Source: Salinarimonas soli (GTDB taxonomy: Bacteria; Pseudomonadota; Alphaproteobacteria; Rhizobiales; Beijerinckiaceae). From it: a stretch of DNA of 51,513 nucleotides. Each line of letters begins with the position of its first letter. Within the stretch, counting starts at the first letter, position 1. Where the stretch lies: the NCBI RefSeq assembly GCF_008386575.1, contig NZ_VUOA01000028.1, positions 248,123 through 299,635 on the forward strand, given 5' to 3'. Both the position numbers and the translations under genes were made by a program. Positions 15,869 to 22,937 of this stretch are shown piece by piece. The notes below the pieces were generated by a model. The model did not search any database. It was not told the DNA's origin and was given only the letters and a program-made list of their open reading frames with translations.

Positions 15869-16917
15869 TCCGCTTCGAGCCGCGGGCGCGGGCGTCGCTT
15901 GCCTTGATCGTCGGCGCGCGCCTCGCCGCGCTTGCCACCGCCTTCGCGCTCGCCGCGATCCCCCTCGCCGCCGCCGGCGCGCCCGTGGGGCGCTCGTTCT
16001 GGCTCATGCTCCAGGGCGCGGGCGGAACGCTGTTCGCGCTCACCGAGACGCTCACCCGCGCGACGCCGCTGATCCTCACGGGGCTCGCGGCGGCGGTGGC
16101 GTTCCGGGCCCGCCTGTTCAACATCGGGGCCGAGGGCCAGCTCTATGCGGGCGCGATGGCGGCGGTGGCGGTGGGTTCCGGGGCCGTGAGCGGGGGGCCG
16201 CTCCTCCTCGTCCCGCTGGTGCTCCTCGCCGCGGCGCTCGCGGGCGCGGCGCTCATGCTCGTCCCCACCGTGCTCAAGGTGCGGCTGGGGGTCGACGAGG
16301 TGGTCACCACGCTCCTCCTCAACTTCGTCGTCCTGCTCGTCGCCCAGATGATGCTGGAGGGCCCCCTCAAGGACCCGATGGGTGGCGGCTGGCCGCAATC
16401 GGAGCCTATCCTCGATCAAGCTATGCTGCCGCCCATCGTCGAGCGCATGCGGCTGCACGGGGGCTTCCTCCTCGGCCTCCTCGCCTGCGTCGTCGCCCAT
16501 GTCCTGATGACGCGCAGCGTGCTCGGCCTGCGCATCCGGGCGGTGGGGGAGAACGCCACCGCCGCGGCCTATGCCGGCATCCCGATCCTGCCCACCATGC
16601 TCGCCGTGGGGGCGCTGTCGGGCGGGCTCGCGGGGCTCGCGGGCGCATCCGAGGTGGCGGGGCTCAAGGGCTATCTCACGGCCGACCTCTCGCGCGGGTT
16701 CGGCTATGCCGGGATCGTGGTCGCCATGGTGGCCGGCTTGCAGCCGCTCGCCGTCGTGCCCGCCGCGATCCTCGTAGCGGGCGTCTTCGTCGGCGCCGAC
16801 ACCATGAGCCGGACGGTCGGGGTGTCGAACTACATCGCCGACCTCATCGTGGCGCTCGCCCTCGTCTGCGTGCTCGTGAGCGGCCTGTTCGTGCGCTTTC
16901 GCGTGAGGATCGCCTGA
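15865..16917 (+). CDS. BMP-type ABC transporter permease 1
   Basis: Membrane subunit, 350 residues from the GTG at 15865, overlapping the ATPase stop by four bases. It starts with a short basic cytoplasmic segment and a first helix around residues 12-35. The family motif GLAAAVAFRARLFNIGAEGQ lies near residues 71-90, and the coupling region contains RIRAVGENATAAAYAGIP. Multiple hydrophobic helices continue to the C-terminus. It forms a pair with the next permease, as is standard for nucleoside/BMP transporters. Its stop codon overlaps the next start by one base (TGATG), indicating translational coupling. Confidence 0.9.
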   Translation: MIRFEPRARASLALIVGARLAALATAFALAAIPLAAAGAPVGRSFWLMLQGAGGTLFALTETLTRATPLILTGLAAAVAFRARLFNIGAEGQLYAGAMAAVAVGSGAVSGGPLLLVPLVLLAAALAGAALMLVPTVLKVRLGVDEVVTTLLLNFVVLLVAQMMLEGPLKDPMGGGWPQSEPILDQAMLPPIVERMRLHGGFLLGLLACVVAHVLMTRSVLGLRIRAVGENATAAAYAGIPILPTMLAVGALSGGLAGLAGASEVAGLKGYLTADLSRGFGYAGIVVAMVAGLQPLAVVPAAILVAGVFVGADTMSRTVGVSNYIADLIVALALVCVLVSGLFVRFRVRIA

Positions 16918-17861
16918 TGGACGCCGTCCTCGACATCCTGCTCTCGGCGAGCTTCTGGGCCGCGGCGGTGCGGATCGCGACGCCGCTGATGTTCGGCGTC
17001 CTGGGCGCCCTCATCTGCGAGCGGGCCGGGGTGCTCAATCTCGGCATCGAGGGCATCTTCACGGCGGGCGCGATGGCGGGCTGGCTCGCGGTCTATCTCG
17101 GGCTCGACCTGTGGAGCGGGGTGCTCGTGGCCGCCGCCGTAGGGGCGAGCCTCGGGCTCGTGCTCGCCCTGCTCACGGTGCCCCTGGGCCTGTCGCAGCA
17201 CGTCACGGGCATCGGCGTCACGCTGCTCGCCACGAGCCTGTCCTATTTCGTCTACCGCGTCGCCCTGCCCAACGTGTCGAGCCCGCCGCGCATCCAGCCC
17301 TTCGCGCCCGTCGCCGTGCCGGGCCTGTCGGACCTGCCCTTCATCGGCCCCGCCCTCTTCGGGCAGACGCCGCTCACCTTCCTGGCGCTGGCGCTGTTCG
17401 CGGTCGCGGCCTTCGTCCTCCACCGCACGCCCCTCGGCCTCGGCCTGAGGGCGGTGGGCGAGAACCCGGCGGCGGTGGAATCGGCGGGCCTCGACGTGCA
17501 CGGCCTTCGCATCGGCGCCGTGGTGGTCGGGTCGGCCGTCATGGCGCTCGGCGGGGCCTTCCTCACCATGGCGGCCTTTAACGCCTTCTTCTTCGAGATG
17601 ACGGGCGGGCGGGGCTGGATCTGCATCGCGCTCACCGTCTTCGCCTCCTGGCGCCCGGGCAAGGCGCTGCTCGGCGCCCTCCTGTTCGGCGCCTTCGACG
17701 CCTTCCAGCTGCGCCTCCAGCATGCGGTCGGCGGGGCGGTCCCGAGCCAGGTCTTCCTGATGCTGCCCTATCTGCTGTCCATCGCGGCGCTCTGCACCGT
17801 GGCGCGACGGGCCGACTATCCGAAAGCCCTGATGGTGCCCTACCTGAAGGGACAGCGATGA
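16917..17861 (+). CDS. BMP-type ABC transporter permease 2
   Basis: Second membrane subunit, 314 residues. It shows the family pattern LICERAGVLNLGIEGIFTAGA (residues 32-52; interior GVLNLGIEG is diagnostic), and LGLRAVGENPAAVESAGLDV in the cytoplasmic loop. About eight hydrophobic helices can be counted. It has a one-base overlap with permease 1. Cytosine deaminase follows after 77 bases containing a short palindromic repeat, so codA is probably in the same transcript but set off by that hairpin. Confidence 0.9.
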   Translation: MDAVLDILLSASFWAAAVRIATPLMFGVLGALICERAGVLNLGIEGIFTAGAMAGWLAVYLGLDLWSGVLVAAAVGASLGLVLALLTVPLGLSQHVTGIGVTLLATSLSYFVYRVALPNVSSPPRIQPFAPVAVPGLSDLPFIGPALFGQTPLTFLALALFAVAAFVLHRTPLGLGLRAVGENPAAVESAGLDVHGLRIGAVVVGSAVMALGGAFLTMAAFNAFFFEMTGGRGWICIALTVFASWRPGKALLGALLFGAFDAFQLRLQHAVGGAVPSQVFLMLPYLLSIAALCTVARRADYPKALMVPYLKGQR

Positions 17862-17897
17862 CGCGCGTCCCCTCCGCATCTCCGCCCCCGATCCCCG

Positions 17898-17920
17898 CCC
17901 CTCCCTGCAAGGGGCAGGGG
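17898..17920. repeat. Short palindromic element related to family B
   Basis: CCCCTCCCTGCAAGGGGCAGGGG forms an imperfect hairpin with the TGCAAGG centre of the family B arms (CGCAAGG in the full copies). Only one arm is present. It lies between permease 2 and codA, about 20 bases before the codA start. Confidence 0.5.
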
Positions 17921-17938
17921 TGAGCGCCAGGACCGCCT

Positions 17939-19225
17939 ATGAGCCACGACCTCCTCGTCCGCAACGCCACCCTCCCCGACGGCCGCACCGGCCAGAGCAT
18001 CGCGATCCGCTCCGGGCGGATCGCCGAGGTCGGTCCCGCCGTCGCGGGCGAGGCCCGGCAGGTGATCGACGCGGGCGGGAACCTCGTCTCGCCCCCCTTC
18101 GTCGACGTGCATTTCCACATGGACGCGACCCTGTCGCTCGGGCAGCCCCGCCTCAACGAATCGGGCACGCTCCTGGAGGGCATCGCGCTCTGGGGCGAGA
18201 TGAAACCCCTCCTCACCCACGAGGCCGTGGTGGAGCGGGCGTTGCGCTATTGCGACCTCGCGGTCTCGCAGGGGCTCCTGGCCATCCGCTCCCATGTCGA
18301 CGTGTGCGACGACCGGCTCCTCGCGGTCGAGGCCTTGCTCGAGGTGAAACGCCGCGTCGCCCCCTATCTCGACCTCCAGCTCGTGGCCTTCCCGCAGGAC
18401 GGCTATTACCGCTCGCCCGGCGCGGTGGAGAACCTGGCCCGGGCGCTCGACAAGGGCGTCGACGTGGTGGGCGGCATCCCGCATTTCGAGCGCACCATGG
18501 CGGACGGCGCGGCCTCGGTGCGGGCGCTGTGCGAGATCGCGGCGGAGCGCTGCCTCCTCGTCGACATGCATTGCGACGAGACGGACGACCCGCTCTCCCG
18601 CCACGTCGAGACGCTCGCCTGCGAGACGCAGCGCCTAGGGCTCGGGGGCCGGGTGGCGGGCTCGCACCTCACCTCCATGCATTCCATGGACAATTACTAC
18701 GTCTCCAAGCTCCTGCCCCTCATGGCCGAGGCAGGCGTCGCGGCGATCGCCAATCCCCTCATCAACATCGTGATCCAGGGCCGGCACGACACCTATCCGA
18801 AGCGCCGGGGCATGACCCGCATCCCCGAATTGCGCGCCCAAGGGGTTCTCTGCGCCTTCGGGCACGATTGCGTGATGGATCCCTGGTACTCGCTGGGCTC
18901 GGGCGACATGCTGGAGGTGGCCCACATGGCGATCCATGTCGGCCACATGACCGGCCGCGACGCGATGCGCTACGCCTTCGAGGCCGTGACGGCGCACCCG
19001 GCCCGAATCATGGGGCTGGAGGGCTACGGCCTCGCGCCCGGCTGCAACGCCGATCTCGTCGTCCTCCAGGCCCGCGACCCGATCGAGGCGATCCGCCTCA
19101 AGGCGACGCGCCTCGCCGTGATCCGCCGCGGGCGCGTGATCGCCGAGGCCGAGCCGCGGGCGACCCGGCTTCACCTCGACGGACGCCCCGCCGCCGTCAT
19201 GGGCGACGCCTACGCGCCGATCTGA
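17939..19225 (+). CDS. codA: Cytosine deaminase
   Basis: Metal-dependent amidohydrolase-superfamily enzyme converting cytosine to uracil plus ammonia; 428 residues, close to E. coli CodA. The active site aligns with a constant offset of three: H58 and H60 (DVHFH), Q153 (FPQDG), H211 and E214 (MHCDETDDP), H243 (GSHLTSM) and D310 (FGHDCVMDPW), matching H61, H63, Q156, H214, E217, H246 and D313. This is strong evidence for true cytosine deaminase rather than a general amidohydrolase; isoguanine or creatinine deaminase activity in relatives cannot be excluded. Placed behind a nucleobase-type ABC importer, it gives uptake plus nitrogen release. Its 3' end overlaps that of the convergent LysR gene by 16 bases. 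Confidence 0.92.
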   Translation: MSHDLLVRNATLPDGRTGQSIAIRSGRIAEVGPAVAGEARQVIDAGGNLVSPPFVDVHFHMDATLSLGQPRLNESGTLLEGIALWGEMKPLLTHEAVVERALRYCDLAVSQGLLAIRSHVDVCDDRLLAVEALLEVKRRVAPYLDLQLVAFPQDGYYRSPGAVENLARALDKGVDVVGGIPHFERTMADGAASVRALCEIAAERCLLVDMHCDETDDPLSRHVETLACETQRLGLGGRVAGSHLTSMHSMDNYYVSKLLPLMAEAGVAAIANPLINIVIQGRHDTYPKRRGMTRIPELRAQGVLCAFGHDCVMDPWYSLGSGDMLEVAHMAIHVGHMTGRDAMRYAFEAVTAHPARIMGLEGYGLAPGCNADLVVLQARDPIEAIRLKATRLAVIRRGRVIAEAEPRATRLHLDGRPAAVMGDAYAPI

Positions 19226-20139
19226 TCGGCCGCGCCGGTCCGGCGGCCGAGCCGGGCCGTGGCGTGGTCGATGAAGGCCCGCAGCTTCGGCATGACCCCG
19301 TGGCGCGTCGGGAAGTAGAGGAAGAAGCCCGGCGTCTCGGGGCAATAGGCCTCGAGCACGGGCTCCAGGAGGCCCTGCTCGCAGAGGGGCTCGGCGACCG
19401 GGGCGAGGGTGTAGGCGAGGCCCAGGCCCATGACGCAGGCCGCCATCATGATCCCCGCCTCGTTGACGATCACGGGCCCGTCGACCGCCACGGCGAAGTC
19501 GCGGCCCGCGTCCTCGAACTCCCAATGGTAGAGCCCGCCCCGGGCGCCCTGGCGGAAATTGATGCAGGCGTGGTCCCTGAGGTCGCGCGGATGGGCCGGG
19601 CGCCCGCACCGGGCGAGATAATCGGGCGATCCCACCACGGCGAGCCGGAAGGCGGGGGTGAGGCGCACCGCCACCATGTCGCCCTCGACGAACTCGCCGA
19701 GCCGGATCCCGGCGTCGAAGCCGTCCTCGACGATGTTCGCGAAGCGGTCGTCGACATGGATCTCCACCTGCACGGCGGGATGGGCGGCGCAGAACGAGGC
19801 GAGCACGGGCTCGATGAGGCTTGCCAGCGCGACGCGCGGCACGTTGAGGCGCAGGAGCCCGCTTGGCCGGTCGCCGAGGCTCGCAGCATCCTCGAACGCC
19901 GCCAGGATGTCCTGGACCGCCGGGCGCGCCCGCTCCAGGAAGCGCCGCCCGGCCTCGGTGAGCGCCACGTCCCGGGTGGTGCGCGCGAGCAGGGCCACGC
20001 CGGCCCGGTCCTCGAGGGCACGCACCGTCTGGCTGATGGCGGAGGGCGTCACCCCGAGATCCCGCGCCGCCGCCGTGAAGGAGCGCCGCTCGGCCACCTT
20101 CAGGAACGCGATCAGCCCGTCGAGATCGGCCCGGCGCAT
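19210..20139 (-). CDS. LysR-family transcriptional regulator
   Basis: A 309-residue DNA-binding regulator. The winged HTH is at about residues 20-66 (SFTAAARDLGVTPSAISQTVRALE, then RTTRDVALTEAG). The effector domain follows, with LRLNVPRVALASLIEP and HPAVQVEIHVDD as typical first strands. It is of the common AaeR/DsdC-like type that regulates neighbouring oxidoreductases. It is divergent from the Tat-SDR gene with 113 bases between starts. That gap contains a direct repeat of CAGATTATC that is a good operator candidate, so control of the two SDR genes and of itself is likely. A role in codA regulation is less likely, as codA is convergent. Confidence 0.9.
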   Translation of the reverse strand: MRRADLDGLIAFLKVAERRSFTAAARDLGVTPSAISQTVRALEDRAGVALLARTTRDVALTEAGRRFLERARPAVQDILAAFEDAASLGDRPSGLLRLNVPRVALASLIEPVLASFCAAHPAVQVEIHVDDRFANIVEDGFDAGIRLGEFVEGDMVAVRLTPAFRLAVVGSPDYLARCGRPAHPRDLRDHACINFRQGARGGLYHWEFEDAGRDFAVAVDGPVIVNEAGIMMAACVMGLGLAYTLAPVAEPLCEQGLLEPVLEAYCPETPGFFLYFPTRHGVMPKLRAFIDHATARLGRRTGAADQIGA

Positions 20140-20165
20140 TGTGTAGCCCTGCTTACTAGCTCGTT

Positions 20166-20184
20166 CAGATTATCCCAGATTATC
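20166..20184. promoter_or_regulatory. Candidate LysR operator: direct repeat in divergent promoter region
   Basis: CAGATTATC occurs twice with a one-base spacer, a period of 10 bases (one helical turn). The junction contains the LysR-type T-N11-A pattern (TTATCCCAGATTA). It is the most AT-rich part of this gap and sits 27 bases upstream of the LysR start and 69 upstream of the SDR start. Confidence 0.5.
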
Positions 20185-20252
20185 GAAAGAGCGGCGGAAC
20201 GCTAGCTTCTCTCTCACCGGGGCACGCCAGGCCCCACCCGAGGAGAGACGCC

Positions 20253-21104
20253 ATGACCACCGACAACGCCCGCCGCACCTTCCTCCGCACCGGCCTCACC
20301 GCCGGCTTCGGCATCGCCGCCGCAGTGAGCGGCGCCCGCGCCCAGACCGCTCCGGCCGGCGTGCTCGCCGGCAAGGTGGCGCTCGTCACCGGCGGCACCT
20401 CCGGCATCGGCCGGGCCACCGCGGAGCTGTTCGCCGCGGAGGGCGCCCGGGTGGCGTTCTGCGGGCGGCGCGAGGCGCTGGGCCGCGAGGTCGAGGCCGC
20501 GATCCGGGCCCGGGGCGGCGACGCCACCTTCGTCCGCGCCGACGTGCGCGACGAGGCGCAGGTGAAGGCCTTCGTCGAGGGGACGGTCGCGGCTTACGGG
20601 CGCCTCGACGTCGCCTTCAACAATGCCGGCACCGACAAGCCGCCGGCTCCCATCGCCGAGACCGATACGGAGGCGTTCGACGACCTGATCTCGACGAACC
20701 TGCGGGGCGTCTTCCTCGGGATGAAGCACGAGCTGCCGCATCTGGTGCGCAGCCGCGGCGCGATCGTCAACATGGCGTCCATCGGCGGCCGGCACGCCTT
20801 CCCTAACATCGTGGGCTACGGCGCCTCCAAGGCCGCCGTGATCCACATGACCCGCGCCGCCGCGCAGGAATATGGCCGCGACGTCCGCATCAACGCCGTC
20901 GCCCCGGGCGCCATCGAGACCGCGATGCTGGAGCGGGTGCGCCGGCAGTGGAACGTGACCACCGAGCAGCTCGTCTCCGCCTACCCCATGCGCCGCGTCG
21001 GCACGCCCGACGAGGTCGCCCGGCTCGTCCTGTGGCTCGCGAGCCCCGCCGCGTCCTACGTCTCCGGCCAGGTGGTCGGCGTCGACGGCGGCGACCTCGC
21101 CTGA
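20253..21104 (+). CDS. Short-chain dehydrogenase/reductase with twin-arginine signal
   Basis: A 283-residue classical SDR. The cofactor-binding TGGTSGIG is at residues 46-53, NNAG near 123-126, catalytic S176 (MASIGG), Y189 and K193 (YGASK). It differs from ordinary SDRs in the first 35 residues: NARRTFLRTG, a hydrophobic Ala/Gly stretch and ARAQTAP, a plausible Tat signal with a cleavage site. Folded export with bound NAD(P) would suit Tat. Substrate is unknown; GRR after the second strand hints at NADPH preference. A second SDR follows after 29 bases, and a LysR gene is divergent. A strong GAGGAGAG ribosome-binding site precedes the start. Confidence 0.9.
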   Translation: MTTDNARRTFLRTGLTAGFGIAAAVSGARAQTAPAGVLAGKVALVTGGTSGIGRATAELFAAEGARVAFCGRREALGREVEAAIRARGGDATFVRADVRDEAQVKAFVEGTVAAYGRLDVAFNNAGTDKPPAPIAETDTEAFDDLISTNLRGVFLGMKHELPHLVRSRGAIVNMASIGGRHAFPNIVGYGASKAAVIHMTRAAAQEYGRDVRINAVAPGAIETAMLERVRRQWNVTTEQLVSAYPMRRVGTPDEVARLVLWLASPAASYVSGQVVGVDGGDLA

Positions 21105-21133
21105 TCCCCGCCCCCATCTTTCAGGAGCTTACC

Positions 21134-21991
21134 ATGAGCAAGGTTTGGTTCATCACGGGCGCCTCCAGCGGCTTCGGCCGGGCGCTCGCCGAGGCGGTGC
21201 TGGCGCGCGGCGACCGGGCGGTCCTCGCGGCGCGGCGCCGGGAGGCCCTGGAGGAGATCGCCTCCCTCTATCCCGACACGGCCCTCGCGCTCGCCCTCGA
21301 TGTCACCGACGCCGACGCACGCGAGCGGGCCGTCGCGGAGGCCCTGGAGCGCTTCGGCCGCATCGACGTCCTCGCCAACATCGCCGGCCGCGGCTCGCTC
21401 GGCGCCGCGGAGGAGTTTTCGCCTCAGCAGCTTCGCGAGCAGATGGAGATGAACTTCTTCGCCGCCGCCGAGATGACCCGGGCCGTCCTGCCCGCGATGC
21501 GGGCGCAAGGGAGCGGCCACGTTCTCCAGCTCACCAGCATCGGCGGCCTCGCCTCCTTCCCGGCGTTCGCCCCCTATTGCGCCTCCAAATATGCCCTGGA
21601 GGGCTGGAGCGAGGCGCTCGCCGGCGAGGTCGCGCCGCTCGGGATCCGGGTCACGATCGTGGAGCCCGGCGCCTTCCGCACCGAGTTCGCGGGCGCCTCG
21701 AACATGCGGCCCGCCGCGCGCATCGACGCCTACCGTCCGGTGATCGAGCCCGTCGAGCGCTACCTCTACGGCTCTGACGGGCAGCAGCCGGGCGATCCCG
21801 CTCGAGCCGCGCAAGCCATGATCCAGGCCGTGGAGAGCGGGAAACCGCCCCTGCGGCTCCTCCTCGGCTCGGATGCCATCGGCCTGTGGGAGACGAAGCG
21901 GGCGGCGGTGGATGCGGATCTGGCGGCGTGGCGCAGCGTCGGCGAGGGGACGGCGTTCCCGGGCGCCGAGACGAAGCCGGTCGGGGGCTGA
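21134..21991 (+). CDS. Short-chain dehydrogenase/reductase (cytoplasmic)
   Basis: A 285-residue classical SDR from the ATG at 21134, preceded by AGGAG. The cofactor motif TGASSGFG is at residues 8-15, with NIAG, a catalytic Ser in LTSIGG and YCASK for Tyr/Lys. The sequence after YCASK (EGWSEALAGEVAPLGIRVTIVEPGAFRT, of which VEPGAFRT is typical) matches the oxidoreductase group with a longer C-terminal region that ends in an LLLGSDA segment. The frame is open upstream into the previous gene, but that extension is a shadow. It is likely co-transcribed with the Tat-SDR and under the LysR regulator. Confidence 0.9.
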   Translation: MSKVWFITGASSGFGRALAEAVLARGDRAVLAARRREALEEIASLYPDTALALALDVTDADARERAVAEALERFGRIDVLANIAGRGSLGAAEEFSPQQLREQMEMNFFAAAEMTRAVLPAMRAQGSGHVLQLTSIGGLASFPAFAPYCASKYALEGWSEALAGEVAPLGIRVTIVEPGAFRTEFAGASNMRPAARIDAYRPVIEPVERYLYGSDGQQPGDPARAAQAMIQAVESGKPPLRLLLGSDAIGLWETKRAAVDADLAAWRSVGEGTAFPGAETKPVGG

Positions 21992-22012
21992 CACGGTCGG
22001 CAAGCTTGAGGC

Positions 22013-22106
22013 CCCCATGCTGAGGAGCGCTCGTAGAGCGCGTCTCGAAGCACGCAGCACCTTCGTGAGCCGGAGGGAGATCCATGCAACACCCTTCGAG
22101 GCTCAT
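22013..22106. repeat. Family A repeat, right end replaced (copy A2)
   Basis: It begins CCCCCATGCTGAGGAGCGC and runs through GCGTCTCGAAGCACGCAGCA to CCCTTCGAGGCTCA, matching about three quarters of copy A1. The right end (hairpin plus CCTCAGGACGAGGG) is missing, and family B-type sequence starts at the break. This looks like insertion into, or recombination at, the element. Confidence 0.7.
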
Positions 22107-22150
22107 GCACTCCCCTCTCCCATGGGGAGAGGGGCCGGGGGTGAGGGGGT
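22107..22150. repeat. Family B-like hairpin nested in family A sequence
   Basis: CCCCTCTCCCATGGGGAGAGGGG is a near-perfect hairpin followed by CCGGGGGTGAGGGGG, as in the left arm of family B elements, though with ATG instead of TTGC in the loop. It directly abuts the broken end of copy A2. The B core (GCTGTACG...) and right arm are absent. Confidence 0.6.
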
Positions 22151-22180
22151 ACCACGCCGATCCAGCTGTCTTCCCGCCCC

Positions 22181-22302
22181 ACTCATGCCCAGGAGCCTGC
22201 GCCAGCAGGCGTCTCGAAGCGCGCAGCACGCTTCCACAGCCCACCGGAGACCCCTGGAGCGCCCTTCGAGGCCCTGCTCCGCAGGGCACCTCAGGACGAG
22301 GG
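22181..22302. repeat. Family A repeat (copy A3)
   Basis: ACTCATGCCCAGGAGCCTGC to CACCTCAGGACGAGGG, 122 bases, the same length and order as A1. The two internal hairpins are GCCTGCGCCAGCAGGC and CCCTGCTCCGCAGGG. Compensating changes in the first stem relative to A1 (CCTGC/GCAGG for CCCGC/GCGGG) show that the fold, not the exact sequence, is kept. Together with A2 this fills most of the 490-base gene-free stretch 21992-22481. Confidence 0.78.
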
Positions 22303-22369
22303 TGAGAATGGTAGCAATGGCCCTCGTTGGACCAGCCCCCCAGGCGCCCTCCCCTCCCATCCTCCAGGA

Positions 22370-22411
22370 ACCGTCACGGTTCGCTTGACGGTGGGATACC
22401 CCGTGTATACC
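22370..22411 (+). promoter_or_regulatory. Candidate promoter/operator before the VOC-peptide transporter operon
   Basis: An inverted repeat ACCGTCA-N9-TGACGGT overlaps a TTGACG -35-like box. TATACC lies 15 bases downstream, within a GTATAC palindrome. The spacer is shorter than the ideal 17, so the promoter call is weak; the inverted repeat over the -35 suits regulation, possibly by the operon's own GntR protein. The VOC start is about 70 bases further. Confidence 0.38.
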
Positions 22412-22481
22412 GTTCCCTCATAAGTCTCGGCGAGCCCCACCGCTCGTTGCGGATGGTCGTCGCACGCACGGATCAGGACCC

Positions 22482-22871
22482 ATGGCAGCAACGCGCCCGG
22501 ATCATGCCGCCACGCAACTCCTGATCACATTCCTGTACTATAAGGATCTCCCGCGCGCGATCCGCTTCTACGAGGACGTGCTTGGGTTTACGCTTGCCAT
22601 CGACCAGGGCTGGTCGAAGATCTACCACGTCACGGGCTCAGGCCATGTCGGGCTCGTCGACGAGTCCCGCGGCAGCCACCGCGCCCATCCCGTGAAGCCG
22701 GTCCAGATCTGCTTTCGCGTCGCCGACGTCGATGCCTGGTACGCCTATCTGGCGGAGATCGGCGTCGACGCCCTGCGCCCGCCGCGCAGCAGCGAGGAGC
22801 TGAAGATCCGGGCTTTCGTCTTCAACGATCCGGAAGGCTACCAGATCGAGATCCAGTCCGCGCTCGACTGA
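22482..22871 (+). CDS. VOC-superfamily (glyoxalase/bleomycin-resistance-like) protein
   Basis: A 129-residue soluble protein of two beta-alpha-beta-beta-beta modules. Module one has LPRAIRFYEDVLGFTL (about residues 23-38); module two has VDAWYAYLAEIGVD and the terminal FNDPEGYQIEIQ with a Glu in the usual metal-ligand position. Family members bind a divalent metal and act as lyases, dioxygenases or resistance proteins; substrate cannot be told. It stands first in the collinear peptide-type ABC transporter region (66 bases before the SBP), so it may process the imported compound or only share the promoter. No signal peptide. Confidence 0.85.
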   Translation: MAATRPDHAATQLLITFLYYKDLPRAIRFYEDVLGFTLAIDQGWSKIYHVTGSGHVGLVDESRGSHRAHPVKPVQICFRVADVDAWYAYLAEIGVDALRPPRSSEELKIRAFVFNDPEGYQIEIQSALD

Positions 22872-22937
22872 CGGCGCGCCGCTTCATTCCGGCGGCGCCC
22901 CCGGGTGCCGTCAGGGGCACAACAGGGGGAAGACCAG

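Noticed and set aside
22013-22302. A CRISPR array suggested by repeated motifs
   Set aside because: Only two unequal copies with palindromic structure and no regular spacers; they are extragenic repeats also found elsewhere in the window.
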